From an uncultured Rhodospirillales bacterium (GTDB lineage: Bacteria > Pseudomonadota > Alphaproteobacteria > ATCC43930 > CGMCC-115725), in contig CAIKMD010000007.1 in the NCBI GenBank assembly GCA_903828515.1, positions 1,116,001-1,180,000 of the forward strand: a DNA stretch of 64,000 nt, in the 5' to 3' direction. How positions within the stretch are numbered: the first letter of the stretch is position 1; every line of letters starts with the position of its first letter. Made by a program: the position numbers and the translations under genes. Under the pieces are notes generated by a model, which did no database searches, had not been told where the DNA came from, and saw only the letters and a list, made by a program, of their open reading frames with translations. Shown piece after piece: positions 27,267 to 36,462 of the stretch.

Positions 27267-27291
27267 AACGGATGGAGCGCGACTATGTTCC
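27267..27291 (-). promoter_or_regulatory. Candidate EcfG general-stress promoter for the AI-2E-family gene
   Basis: On the minus strand GGAAC (27287-27291) and CGTT (27267-27270) are separated by 16 bases, an exact match to the alphaproteobacterial EcfG consensus GGAAC-N16/17-CGTT. The -10 lies 78 bases before the start codon at 27189. A nine-base match with two spacings is expected about once by chance in 64 kb on both strands, so its upstream, correctly oriented position is the main support. Confidence 0.5.
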
Positions 27292-27305
27292 AGGATGGGT
27301 GTCGG

Positions 27306-28961
27306 TCAGTTCGCCGTCGCAAAGGCGTGGCCGATTGCGTTCTGCGCCTCTTTCTGAATCTGCCGCAGATGTGCCTCGCTCAGGAAGCTTTCGGCGTAGA
27401 TCTTATAGACGTCTTCGGTACCGGAAGGACGCGCCGCGAACCATCCGTTATCGGCAACCACCTTGATCCCGCCGAACCCGGCACCGTTTCCGGGCGCCGC
27501 GGTCAGCCGCGCCCGGATCGCCTCGCTGCCGAGCATCGTCATGCCGAGCTGATCGGGCGACAGGGTTTTGAAGCGCGCTTTTTGCGCGGACGTCGCCGGT
27601 GCATCGATTCGTTCGTAGAAAGGCGCGCCCAAATCGCCGGTGAGGTCCTGATAGAGCTGGCTGGGATCGCGGCCTGTTCGCGCGGTGATTTCGGCGGCGA
27701 GGAGGCCGAGGATGATCCCGTCTTTATCAGTGGTCCACGCCGAGCCGTCACGGCGCAGGAACGACGCGCCAGCGCTTTCCTCGCCGGCGAAGCCGAGCGT
27801 GCCGCCGATCAGGCCGTCGACGAACCATTTGAAGCCGACCGGAACCTCGATGAGCTTGCGGCCGAGCTTGGCCGCGAGACGGTCGATGATGCCGCTGCTC
27901 ACGATCGTCTTGCCGATCGCGGTCTCGCGGCTCCAGGCCGGGCGGTTGGCAAAAAGATAGGCGATCGCGGCGGCGAGATAGTGATTGGGGTTCATCAGCC
28001 CGTTCGATCGGGTCACGATGCCGTGCCGATCGGCGTCGGTATCGTTGGCGAAGGCGATGTCGAACCGGTCGGCCAGGCCGATCAGTCGCGCCATCGCATA
28101 GCGCGACGAGCAATCCATGCGGATTTTCCCGTCCCAATCGGCGGTCATGAAGCCGAAAGTCGGATTGATTACGTCGCTCACGACCGTCGCGGCGATGCCA
28201 TAAGCGTCGATGATCGGTTGCCAATACTGCGTGGCGGCCCCGCCCAGCGGATCGATCCCGATGGTCACGCCGGACGCACGGATCGCGTCCATGTCGACGA
28301 CGCTGGCGAGGTCGGCGACGTAGGGGCTAACATAATCGTGGCGATGAATATGGGCCGAGCGCAGCGCCTGCTCGTGCGGAATTCGCCACACGCCATCAAG
28401 CTTCGCCTCGATCAAGGCATTGGCGGTGCGCTCGATGACATTGGTGATGTCCGTGTCAGCCGGGCCGCCGTTCGGCGGGTTGTATTTGAAGCCGCCATCC
28501 TCGGGCGGGTTGTGTGACGGCGTGATGACGACGCCATCGGCGAGCCCGGCGGCGCGTCCTTTGTTGTAGGTCAGGATTGCGTGCGAAATGACCGGCGTCG
28601 GGGTGTAACCGTCCTTCGCGTCGATCATCACTTCGACGTCGTTGGCGGTGAAGACTTCGAGCGCGCTGGCCAAGGCGGGTTTCGACAAGGCGTGCGTGTC
28701 GATGCCGACGAAGAGGGGGCCGGTGATTCCGGCGCTGCTCCGGTGCTGACAAATCGCTTGGGCAATCGCCAGGATGTGGCTTTCGTTGAAACCTTTGTGG
28801 AAGGCGGAACCGCGATGCCCCGACGTGCCGAAGGCTACGCGCTGGGCCGGCACGGCAGGGTCCGGCTTGCCGGTGAAATAGGCATCCACCAGCTTTGATG
28901 TGTCGATCAAGTTCGATGGATCGGCGGGCTTCCCGGCGAAGGGGCTGATGGTGTCGGCCAT
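27306..28961 (-). CDS. pgm: Phosphoglucomutase, alpha-D-glucose specific
   Basis: A 551-residue enzyme interconverting glucose 1-phosphate and glucose 6-phosphate, linking glycogen or exopolysaccharide pools to the pentose phosphate genes next door. The phosphoserine loop is ITPSHNPP with S149, the N-terminal [17 protein letters not shown] stretch matches the E. coli-type Pgm, and the C-terminal phosphate-binding loop [16 protein letters not shown] is intact. It diverges from gnd across a 181-base gap, so the two could share regulation. Confidence 0.96.
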   Translation of the reverse strand: MADTISPFAGKPADPSNLIDTSKLVDAYFTGKPDPAVPAQRVAFGTSGHRGSAFHKGFNESHILAIAQAICQHRSSAGITGPLFVGIDTHALSKPALASALEVFTANDVEVMIDAKDGYTPTPVISHAILTYNKGRAAGLADGVVITPSHNPPEDGGFKYNPPNGGPADTDITNVIERTANALIEAKLDGVWRIPHEQALRSAHIHRHDYVSPYVADLASVVDMDAIRASGVTIGIDPLGGAATQYWQPIIDAYGIAATVVSDVINPTFGFMTADWDGKIRMDCSSRYAMARLIGLADRFDIAFANDTDADRHGIVTRSNGLMNPNHYLAAAIAYLFANRPAWSRETAIGKTIVSSGIIDRLAAKLGRKLIEVPVGFKWFVDGLIGGTLGFAGEESAGASFLRRDGSAWTTDKDGIILGLLAAEITARTGRDPSQLYQDLTGDLGAPFYERIDAPATSAQKARFKTLSPDQLGMTMLGSEAIRARLTAAPGNGAGFGGIKVVADNGWFAARPSGTEDVYKIYAESFLSEAHLRQIQKEAQNAIGHAFATAN

Positions 28962-29079
28962 GACATGCTTTCTATTACAAACAATTCACTCGATCCACGG
29001 CATTGCGCCTTATCGGGCTCGAAATATCGGCATTATGAACCAAATGATGGGGTGGACCGTTTCACCTAACCGGGATTCG

Positions 29080-29108
29080 CTCTTGTCCGATGGCGTGATA
29101 GACAAGAG
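29080..29108. repeat. Inverted repeat upstream of gnd
   Basis: Perfect 8-bp arms CTCTTGTC (29080-29087) and GACAAGAG (29101-29108) are separated by 13 bases and end 34 bases before the gnd start codon. The arm spacing of about two helical turns and the position in the pgm-gnd divergent gap suggest an operator; an mRNA leader hairpin is the alternative. Confidence 0.5.
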
Positions 29109-29142
29109 TTTCGACCAGCCGGATTTTCAACGGAGCGACGCG

Positions 29143-30153
29143 ATGGAACTTGGGATAATCGGACTTGGCCGCATGGGCGGCAATATTTCGCGCCGTTTGA
29201 TGAAGGCAGGGCATCGCTGCGTGGTCTTCGACTCCAACGCCAAGCCGCGTGAAGCCCTCGCGAAAGAAGGGGCTACCGATGCCGCCTCGCTCGCCGCCCT
29301 GGTCAAGGCGTTTGGCGAGAAACCGCGCGCGGTCTGGGTGATGCTCCCCGCGGGCAAGATCACCGAAGAAACCGTCGATGCGCTGGCCGGCTTGCTCGAA
29401 CCCGGCGACATCATCATCGATGGCGGCAACAGCTTTTACAAAGACGATATAAGGCGCGCGCGGACATTGGGCGAAAAACACATTCGCTATGTCGATTGCG
29501 GCACGTCGGGCGGCATCTGGGGGATCGAGCGCGGCTACTGCATGATGATCGGCGGTCCGAAAGACGCCGTCGATCATCTCGATCCGATCTTCGCGGCGCT
29601 TGCGCCGGGTCTGGGCACGATCTCGCGCACGCCCGATCGGGGCAAGGGCGATCCCCGGGCCGAGCGGGGTTATATCCACGCGGGCCCGTCGGGCGCCGGG
29701 CATTTCGTCAAGATGGTGCATAACGGCATCGAGTACGGTCTGATGCAGGCTTATGCCGAAGGCTTCGACATCCTGCGCAACAAGGATTCGAAAGACTTGC
29801 CGGAAGACGAGCGCTTCACGCTCAACCTGCCCGATATCGCCGAAGTCTGGCGGCGCGGTAGCGTCGTCTCCTCGTGGCTTTTGGATCTCAGCGCGTCCGC
29901 TTTGGCCAAGGATCCGCAATTGTCGTCGTTCTCGGGTTTCGTGCAGGATTCGGGCGAAGGCCGCTGGACGATCGAGGCCGCGATCGAAGAGGCCGTGCCG
30001 GCGGAGGTTCTATCGTCGGCGCTCTATGCCCGTTTTCGTTCGCGGCAGGAACATACGTTTGCGGAAAAGATGCTCTCCGCGATGCGCCTCGGTTTCGGCG
30101 GGCACGTCGAAGGCAAGGAAGCGTCCAACCCGGCCCCGACGACCGAACGGTAA
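29143..30153 (+). CDS. gnd: 6-phosphogluconate dehydrogenase (decarboxylating), short form
   Basis: A 336-residue oxidoreductase converting 6-phosphogluconate to ribulose 5-phosphate and CO2. The nucleotide loop is [14 protein letters not shown] at the N-terminus, and the catalytic Lys/Asn helix is [19 protein letters not shown]. At about 336 residues it is the short YqeC/GndA-type enzyme, roughly 130 residues shorter than E. coli Gnd; such forms are often NAD-preferring. The cofactor cannot be fixed here. ATG 29143 follows GGAGCGACGC; the open frame upstream has no coding character. First gene of gnd-zwf-pgl-rpiA. Confidence 0.95.
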   Translation: MELGIIGLGRMGGNISRRLMKAGHRCVVFDSNAKPREALAKEGATDAASLAALVKAFGEKPRAVWVMLPAGKITEETVDALAGLLEPGDIIIDGGNSFYKDDIRRARTLGEKHIRYVDCGTSGGIWGIERGYCMMIGGPKDAVDHLDPIFAALAPGLGTISRTPDRGKGDPRAERGYIHAGPSGAGHFVKMVHNGIEYGLMQAYAEGFDILRNKDSKDLPEDERFTLNLPDIAEVWRRGSVVSSWLLDLSASALAKDPQLSSFSGFVQDSGEGRWTIEAAIEEAVPAEVLSSALYARFRSRQEHTFAEKMLSAMRLGFGGHVEGKEASNPAPTTER

Positions 30154-30157
30154 AGCG

Positions 30158-31768
30158 ATGCCCGACACCGAAACCATCCGAACCCACGGAACCGCGCAAG
30201 CGCCTCAGTCGGCGACGCCACGTCAGGCGCGTCCGGCCGATCCCTGCACGATGGTCATCTTCGGTGCCAGCGGTGACCTGACGCGGCGGCTGGTCGTGCC
30301 CGCACTCTATAATCTTCTGCGCACCAAAGTTTTGCCCGAGAGCTTTGCCCTGATCGGCATTGCCCGCGCGGATGAAACCGCCGAGAGCTGGCGCGACAAT
30401 CTCTATGCGATGTTGAAGAGTTTTATCGGCAATCCGGCCGGCGAGTTCAAAATCGATCACATCGATGAAACGGTATGGAAGAAACTCGCTGATAAAATGA
30501 TCTACGTTCAGGGCGACATGACGAAGCCCGAACTCTACGAGGGACTTCGTGACGCGTTGGCGGAAGCGGACAAGACCCATCACACGCAAGGCAACGCGAT
30601 CTTCTATCTTGCCGTCGCCGATCACTTCTTCGGCACCGTCGTCGAAAATCTCGGCAAGGCCAAGCTGACCGATCAAAACGAAGGGTCGGATGGCAAGCCA
30701 CAATTCTGGCGCCGGGTGGTGATCGAAAAGCCGTTCGGACATAGCGTCGACTCGGCGCGCGCGCTGGATACGCAGATCCTTCGCACCTTGCACGAAGACC
30801 AGATTTTCCGGATCGACCATTATCTCGGCAAGGATACGGTTCAGGCGATCATGGCATTCCGGTTCGCCAACGGGTTGTTCGAGCCGATCTGGAATCGCGA
30901 CCGTATCGATCATGTCCAGATCACGGCGGCGGAGACGGTCGGGGTCGAGAAGCGCGGCGAATTTTACGAAGTAACCGGGGCGTTGCGCGATATGGTGCCG
31001 AACCATGTCCTGACGCTGTTGTCGATGGTGGCGATGGAGCCTCCCGTGGGTTTCGACGATGCATCGATCCGCACGAAGAAGGCGGATGTCTTTGCGGCGA
31101 TGCCGGCGGTCACGCCGGCACGCGCCGTACGGGCGCAGTACCGCGCAGGCACGGTGTTGGGCAAGCCGGTCAAATCCTATCGCGATGAACCGGAAGTCGC
31201 GGCGGGGTCGAACGTCGAAACCTATGTCGCGATGCGGCTGGAGATCGACAATTGGCGCTGGGCCGGCGTGCCGTTCTATGTCAGGACCGGCAAGCATCTG
31301 TCGGCCCGAAACACCGAGATCGCGATCCGGTTCAAACAGGCGCCGTATGCCGCGTTTCAGGACACGCCGGTCGATACGCTGCGGCCCAACTGGCTGGTGC
31401 TGCGAATCGCGCCGGACGAGGGCATCTCGCTTCAGTTCGAAGTGAAGCGTCCCGGACCGGTGGTGGAATTGGCAGCGGTCAAAATGGACTTCCGCTATCG
31501 CGACTGGTTCCCGAAGGAGCCCAATGTCGGATACGAGACGCTGATTTATGACGTGATGATCGGCGATCCGACGCTGTTCATGCGGGCCGACATGGTCGAG
31601 CAGGCGTGGCGCATCGTGCAGCCCGTGCTGGATGCCTGGGCTGCGGATAAGACCGAGATACCGACCTATGAATCGGGAAGCGATGGCCCGGCTTCAGCCG
31701 AGGAATTGATCGCATACGACGGCAAGCGGGCATGGCGACCGGTGAGCCGCCCGCCCGAACCGACATGA
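30158..31768 (+). CDS. zwf: Glucose-6-phosphate 1-dehydrogenase
   Basis: A 536-residue enzyme oxidising glucose 6-phosphate to 6-phosphogluconolactone. The coenzyme motif FGASGDLTRR follows a roughly 30-residue polar N-terminal extension rich in Thr, Ala and Pro, and the substrate-binding signature RIDHYLGKDTVQ is intact. It begins 4 bases after the gnd stop; its own stop overlaps the pgl start as ATGA. The order gnd-zwf-pgl with rpiA suggests an oxidative pentose-phosphate operon. No edd/eda genes are present in the window. Confidence 0.97.
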   Translation: MPDTETIRTHGTAQAPQSATPRQARPADPCTMVIFGASGDLTRRLVVPALYNLLRTKVLPESFALIGIARADETAESWRDNLYAMLKSFIGNPAGEFKIDHIDETVWKKLADKMIYVQGDMTKPELYEGLRDALAEADKTHHTQGNAIFYLAVADHFFGTVVENLGKAKLTDQNEGSDGKPQFWRRVVIEKPFGHSVDSARALDTQILRTLHEDQIFRIDHYLGKDTVQAIMAFRFANGLFEPIWNRDRIDHVQITAAETVGVEKRGEFYEVTGALRDMVPNHVLTLLSMVAMEPPVGFDDASIRTKKADVFAAMPAVTPARAVRAQYRAGTVLGKPVKSYRDEPEVAAGSNVETYVAMRLEIDNWRWAGVPFYVRTGKHLSARNTEIAIRFKQAPYAAFQDTPVDTLRPNWLVLRIAPDEGISLQFEVKRPGPVVELAAVKMDFRYRDWFPKEPNVGYETLIYDVMIGDPTLFMRADMVEQAWRIVQPVLDAWAADKTEIPTYESGSDGPASAEELIAYDGKRAWRPVSRPPEPT

Positions 31769-32493
31769 CGACCTTGTCCGGCGCAAAATTGGAAACGCTC
31801 GCCGATTCCGAAGCATTGGCACGGCGGGCTGCGGACTGGTTGGCCGCGTCGGTGCGGGCGAGGGATGGGGTTGCCGCCGTTGCCTTGTCCGGGGGCTCGA
31901 CGCCGCGCCGGCTTTATCGTCTTCTCGCCGGGCCGGCTTACCGCAATACGTTTCCCTGGGCGCGTGTCCACTGGTTTTGGGGTGACGAGCGTTTCGTGCC
32001 GCACGACGATGGTGAGAGCAATTACCGCATGGCGTGGGAGGCGATGCTGTCGCGCGCCCCGATCCCGGCTGCCAATATCCATCGCGTGCCGACCGAAGGG
32101 ATCGGTCCGGAGGCGGCGGCATCGGCCTATGAGCGCGAGCTGAAATCCTTTTACGGCGCGGACCGTCTCGATCCGGCGCGTCCGCTATTCGCGGCGACGT
32201 TGCTGGGCCTGGGCGTCGACGGGCATACGGCATCGCTATTTCCCGGGACTTCGGTGCTGGATGAACGCGAACGATGGGTCGCGGCCGTCGCCGATCCGCA
32301 TGGCAAGATGCGCATCACGCTGACCTATCCGATCCTTGAAAGCAGCCGCAACGTCGCGTTCCTGGTCGAAGGACCGGAGAAACGAATGATCCTCGAACGC
32401 GTGCGAACGAGCGGCGAGGACAGCCTGCCGGCCGCGCGCTTTGATACATTCGGCGATCTGTGTCTCTTCAGGGATGCGGCGGCGGCGCACTAA
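31765..32493 (+). CDS. pgl: 6-phosphogluconolactonase, DevB type
   Basis: A 242-residue lactonase hydrolysing 6-phosphogluconolactone. It shows the NagB/DevB pattern: VALSGGSTPRRLYRLL, VHWFWGDERFVPHDDGESNY and the LLGLGVDGHTASLFPG catalytic loop. The start at ATG 31765 overlaps the zwf stop (ATGA); an upstream ATG at 31732 would overlap zwf by 37 bases and is less likely. It is followed by rpiA after 2 bases. Confidence 0.96.
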   Translation: MTTLSGAKLETLADSEALARRAADWLAASVRARDGVAAVALSGGSTPRRLYRLLAGPAYRNTFPWARVHWFWGDERFVPHDDGESNYRMAWEAMLSRAPIPAANIHRVPTEGIGPEAAASAYERELKSFYGADRLDPARPLFAATLLGLGVDGHTASLFPGTSVLDERERWVAAVADPHGKMRITLTYPILESSRNVAFLVEGPEKRMILERVRTSGEDSLPAARFDTFGDLCLFRDAAAAH

Positions 32494-32495
32494 GG

Positions 32496-33188
32496 ATGTC
32501 GGCATCTGGACAGCAAGACGAATTCAAACGCGCGGCCGCCGCGCGGGCGGTCGAGGAAATCCACGACGGCATGATCGTCGGTCTCGGCAGCGGATCGACC
32601 GCCGAGTTCGCGGTCGAAGCCTTGGCGGCACGGGTGGTGAAAGGTTTGCGCGTCGAAGGCATTCCCACCTCCGAACGGACCGCGGCTCTGGCGCGACGCC
32701 TCGGCGTTCCGCTCACGGACTTTGCCGCGCATCGTCGGATCGATATCACCATCGATGGCGCCGATCAGGTCGAGCGCGGCACGCTCAATCTGATCAAGGG
32801 CCTCGGGGGCGCTTTATTGCGCGAAAAGATCGTGGCCACCGCCAGCGCCCGTATGATCGTCGTCGTCGATGCGTCCAAATTGGTCGATCGGCTCGGTGGC
32901 GCGGTGCCGCTGCCGGTGGAGATCGTGTCGTTCGGGTGGGAGGCCGTGCTCGCTTCGCTCGCTTCGGCCGCCTGTGCGCCGCGCCTGCGCCATGTCGATA
33001 GTCGGCCCTTCGTGACCGACAACGCGAACTACATCGCGGATTGTGCAATCACCGACATCGCCGACGCCGCGGCGTTGAATGTACGGCTCAAGACCATCGC
33101 TGGCGTTGTCGAAACCGGCCTCTTCATCGCACTGGCATCGCAAGTTTTTGTTGGGCGCGCCGGCGGCGTGGATGTTTTCTCGCGCTGA
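32496..33188 (+). CDS. rpiA: Ribose-5-phosphate isomerase A
   Basis: A 230-residue isomerase interconverting ribulose 5-phosphate and ribose 5-phosphate. The diagnostic loops are GLGSGSTAEF, ITIDGADQVE and the KGLGGALLREKIVA lysine region. ATG 32496 is preceded by TAAGG, overlapping the pgl stop region, so the two are coupled. It is the last gene of the pentose phosphate operon. Its TGA is directly followed by the stop of the convergent binding-protein gene, with no spacer. Confidence 0.97.
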   Translation: MSASGQQDEFKRAAAARAVEEIHDGMIVGLGSGSTAEFAVEALAARVVKGLRVEGIPTSERTAALARRLGVPLTDFAAHRRIDITIDGADQVERGTLNLIKGLGGALLREKIVATASARMIVVVDASKLVDRLGGAVPLPVEIVSFGWEAVLASLASAACAPRLRHVDSRPFVTDNANYIADCAITDIADAAALNVRLKTIAGVVETGLFIALASQVFVGRAGGVDVFSR

Positions 33189-34163
33189 CTACGCCGGCAG
33201 GAATTTCTCCGTATAGAGTTTGGTCATGTCGGGTTCCTTGTCGAGGATGCTTAGTTCGACATAGGAGCGCGAGATGGCCGCGATGCCTTTCGGGTCGAAG
33301 CGTCCGGTCAATGACATCAGCGGAAGAACCATGTCGTAGACCTTCGACTGGACCGATTCGTCGAGCTTTGTGACCGGCATGACGATTCGGTTGGTTTCGT
33401 CCTTGTTGGCGCGCATGAAAGCAACCGTTTCGAACCACGCGGCATTGAATCCTTTGACGGCATCGGGACGTTCGTCGGCTACTTTCTGCGACGCGTAATT
33501 CGCGTGCATAATGAAGTTCGGCACATAATCGGCGCAGTTGACCAGCATGCGCGCGGCCTTTTGCGGCACCAGTGTCAGGCCGATCGCAGTATCGGCGACG
33601 ACGGCATCGACCTGATGGGTGCGCAGGGCGGCGATCGAGGCTTGCGGCCCGCCGAGCCCGACGGTCTTGATATCGCTCTTCGCCCAGCCTTTGAGCCGGG
33701 CGAGTTCGAAGATGACCCACTCGGTGGGCGATCCCGTCGAGGCAACGCCGATCGTCTTGCCTTTCAGGCCGTCGGTGGTCTCGATCGCCGAATCACCGGG
33801 CACGATGACCGAGAGTTCGACCGGCGGGCCCAGGGTTTGCGCCATGCAGATCGCCGGTTCGCCCTTGACGATATTGACCATGGTCGAGCCCGAGCCGAGC
33901 GCGATATCGAGCGCGCCGGCGGTCATCGCCTGATGCATGCCCGCCGAGCCGTTGAAGGTGATCACGTCGAGTTCGACGCCGTGCTTGGCAAAATTGCCCT
34001 TGGCGAGACCCACGTCGATCGGCGTATAGGCAAACAGATCGGCGATGGATTTGGCGACCGTCAATTTCGTCGCGGCGCCACGCGAAAGTCGCGGCGCGCC
34101 GAAGAGCGCGGCCGAAGCCGCGAGCCCCTTGAGCACGGGCCGCCGTCCGAATGATGTTGTCAT
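33189..34163 (-). CDS. Orphan NitT/TauT-type ABC solute-binding protein, Tat signal
   Basis: A 324-residue periplasmic binding protein. Unlike its paralogue at 10.6 kb it starts with a twin-arginine leader, FGRRPVLKGLAASAALFG, so it is probably exported folded. The mature part shows FAYTPIDVGLAKGNFAKHGV, DIALGSGSTM and IGVASTGSPTEW, the SsuA/NMT1 layout. No permease or ATPase is adjacent. It lies downstream of an enoyl-CoA hydratase and a CoA-transferase gene on the same strand (35-base gap), so an acid that becomes a CoA ester is a reasonable ligand guess. Confidence 0.85.
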   Translation of the reverse strand: MTTSFGRRPVLKGLAASAALFGAPRLSRGAATKLTVAKSIADLFAYTPIDVGLAKGNFAKHGVELDVITFNGSAGMHQAMTAGALDIALGSGSTMVNIVKGEPAICMAQTLGPPVELSVIVPGDSAIETTDGLKGKTIGVASTGSPTEWVIFELARLKGWAKSDIKTVGLGGPQASIAALRTHQVDAVVADTAIGLTLVPQKAARMLVNCADYVPNFIMHANYASQKVADERPDAVKGFNAAWFETVAFMRANKDETNRIVMPVTKLDESVQSKVYDMVLPLMSLTGRFDPKGIAAISRSYVELSILDKEPDMTKLYTEKFLPA

Positions 34164-34198
34164 CGTTTCCCCCTATTCCTTTTTTTAATTGTTCCGGT

Positions 34199-35032
34199 TC
34201 AGGCGTCCGGACGCTTGTAAGCGAGGTTTGGCCCACCTTTTTGCGACTTCAGATAAGAGTCCACATCGGCGGTCGCATCGACGGCCTTCGCCAGACGCTG
34301 CCCGACAAGGTGATCGAGCTTCATCGCGTCGGTCAAGGACAGGTCGCGGCCCATCTGTACCGCGATCTTGGCATGTTCGAGCACGGCGAGATGACGCAAC
34401 GACAATTCGCGCGCGACCGCGTTGGTCTTGGCTTCGAGCTCGGCGGCAGGCATCGCGAGCGAGGCAAGGCCGATCCGCTCGGCCTCCGCACCCGAAATAT
34501 TTTCGCCGACGAGCTGCATATAGGTCGCTTTCTTGATCGGAATTTGCGCGTGGACCAGGGTGCAGGTCGCGAACTGACCAAAGCTGCCGCGCATCACCTC
34601 GGGCATTCCGATCTGGGCGTCATTGGCGGCGAACACGATATCGTGCGAGTTCATCAGCGCCAGCGCGCCGCCGAGGCAATACCCCTCGATCTGAGCGATG
34701 GTGACGCGGGGGAAGAAGCGCAGTTCCTCGGCGAGACGGTCCATGGTGCGCGGCTGGTCCCAGTCGGCGAGGCCTTCATGGCTGACTCCGCGCAGGAACG
34801 GGAGGAAGAAGCCCGAACTGTAGGTGCCGCCGGCGCCCTTGGTGATGAGGATTTTCAGCTCGCGATCGGCGCGAACGATCTCGAGCGATTCGAAAAACGC
34901 CTGGAAGATTTCGCCGTTGAGCGAATTCTTCTTCTCCGGCCGATTGAGGGTGATACGGGCGACACCGGCATCGCTCAGTCGCTCGAGATGAAGCTCGGGC
35001 CAGAATTTGATCTTTTCCCACTTGTCGGTCAT
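34199..35032 (-). CDS. Enoyl-CoA hydratase/isomerase family protein
   Basis: A 277-residue crotonase-fold protein. The oxyanion-hole segment is seen as GGTYSSGFFLPFL (first loop) and IEGYCLGGALALMNSHDIVFA (second), followed by AQIGMPEVMRGSFGQFA. Crotonase catalysis usually needs a Glu pair; one candidate is the Glu of MPEV, while the second position reads Gly/Gln (GQFA), so the reaction may be isomerase or hydrolase-like rather than hydration. The gene lies 27 bases after a CaiB-type CoA-transferase gene and is probably cotranscribed with it. Confidence 0.88.
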   Translation of the reverse strand: MTDKWEKIKFWPELHLERLSDAGVARITLNRPEKKNSLNGEIFQAFFESLEIVRADRELKILITKGAGGTYSSGFFLPFLRGVSHEGLADWDQPRTMDRLAEELRFFPRVTIAQIEGYCLGGALALMNSHDIVFAANDAQIGMPEVMRGSFGQFATCTLVHAQIPIKKATYMQLVGENISGAEAERIGLASLAMPAAELEAKTNAVARELSLRHLAVLEHAKIAVQMGRDLSLTDAMKLDHLVGQRLAKAVDATADVDSYLKSQKGGPNLAYKRPDA

Positions 35033-35059
35033 CGCCTCGATCTCCCTGCCTTGTGTCGG

Positions 35060-36274
35060 TTAAATCAATTTGTCGGCGCGCATCCGCGCGATCTCGTCGG
35101 TGCTGCATCCCAACTCGCCGAGTATCTCGTCGGTATGCTCGCCCAGCGTGTCCGGCGCGTTGACCGGCCCCATCGGCGTATCGGTAAGCGTCACCGGAAA
35201 ACCCAACAGGTTTACCTCGCCTTTTTCGGGATGCGTCGCGACCTTGTGCATGCCCAGATGCTTGACCTGCGGGTCTTCCAGGGCCTCATCGAGGCGGTAG
35301 ATCGGCGCGGCCGGAACGTCGGCGGCGACCAGAATGTCGAACCATTCGGTGCGCGTCCTGGCGCGAAAGACCGGGTTCAGGATTTCCTGCACGACGTGCC
35401 AGTTCTTTTGCTGGTCGCGCCCGGTGCGAAAGCGCGGATCGTCGAGCAGTTCTGGTTTGCCGACCGCGGTCACGAAATTGCGCCAGAACTTGGCCGGCGA
35501 CGACAAGTGAATGGCTATCGGCAATCCGTCGCTGCAAATGAAGGCCCAGACTTTCGATGCGCGCGGCCGGTCGGTCGCCTCGGGCGGCTTGCCGCTGCCG
35601 AAATAGGTCATGTAGGGCTCGTTCATGAACCCCATCGTCGCCTGCAACAGGCTGGTCTCCACGAGTTGCCCCTTGCCGGTCCGCACGCGGGCATGGAGCG
35701 CCGCCATGATGCCATAACTGGCAAAGAGGCCGGTCAGCGTGTCGGAAAATGTCGGACCCATCGGCTTGGGGTCGTTCATGTCGACGAGCAGACTGAGCAA
35801 CCCGCTGAGGCCCTGGCCGACGATGTCGTAGACCGGCCGCTGCGCGTAAGGCCCGTCACGCCCCATGCCGGTGATCGAGCAATAGACGAGGCGGGGATTG
35901 AGCTTCGACAGCGCGGCATATCCGATGCCGAGTTTGTCGGCGACGCCGGGGCGGAAATTCTCGACAAAAACGTCGGCGTTGGCGACCAGCCGTTCGATGA
36001 TCGCACGGCCGCGCTTGTCGCGCAGGTTCAGTGTCAGACTGCGCTTGTTGCGGTTGAATGCATGAAAGATGGCGGCATAACCGCCGCGCTCGTCCCAGCC
36101 GCGAAAGGGATCGCCGCCTTCCGGGTCCTCGATCTTGATGACGTCGGCGCCCTGATCGGCGAGAAGCTGGCAGGCATAGGGGCCGGTCACGAAGCGCGCG
36201 ACCTCGATGACGCGATAACCCGCAAGCGGTCCCTGCGACGCGGTGTGTGACTTTGGTGTTTCCTCGCCCGACAT
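35060..36274 (-). CDS. Family III CoA-transferase (CaiB/BaiF)
   Basis: A 404-residue CoA-transferase that forms acyl-CoA from a carboxylic acid. The N-terminal YRVIEVARFVTGPYACQLLAD, the CoA-contact stretch GADVIKIEDPEGGDPFRG, and the catalytic aspartate in GPTFSDTLTGLFASYG are clear. It heads a minus-strand run followed by an enoyl-CoA hydratase-family gene and an orphan binding protein. Together they look like uptake and CoA activation of an organic acid. A paralogue is at 53.9 kb. Substrate unknown. Confidence 0.92.
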   Translation of the reverse strand: MSGEETPKSHTASQGPLAGYRVIEVARFVTGPYACQLLADQGADVIKIEDPEGGDPFRGWDERGGYAAIFHAFNRNKRSLTLNLRDKRGRAIIERLVANADVFVENFRPGVADKLGIGYAALSKLNPRLVYCSITGMGRDGPYAQRPVYDIVGQGLSGLLSLLVDMNDPKPMGPTFSDTLTGLFASYGIMAALHARVRTGKGQLVETSLLQATMGFMNEPYMTYFGSGKPPEATDRPRASKVWAFICSDGLPIAIHLSSPAKFWRNFVTAVGKPELLDDPRFRTGRDQQKNWHVVQEILNPVFRARTRTEWFDILVAADVPAAPIYRLDEALEDPQVKHLGMHKVATHPEKGEVNLLGFPVTLTDTPMGPVNAPDTLGEHTDEILGELGCSTDEIARMRADKLI

Positions 36275-36462
36275 GACGCCCAGCCTTGCATTGATTCGAG
36301 CGATCCGGCGCTTGACGCCGCTTTTGCGTGCTCGTTTCCCGCAGTTAACCCCGTTCCCATGCGCGGCACAATCGCCAATCCGGACATGCGGCGCGGCTTT
36401 AATTCCGCTACTATTTTTGCCGGTGTTTCGTCTCGGTCGACGTGAATTGTTTGATAGGGTCC

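Noticed and set aside
34151-36250. A 699-codon plus-strand open frame
   Set aside because: It is antisense to the enoyl-CoA hydratase and CoA-transferase genes and has no recognisable domain.
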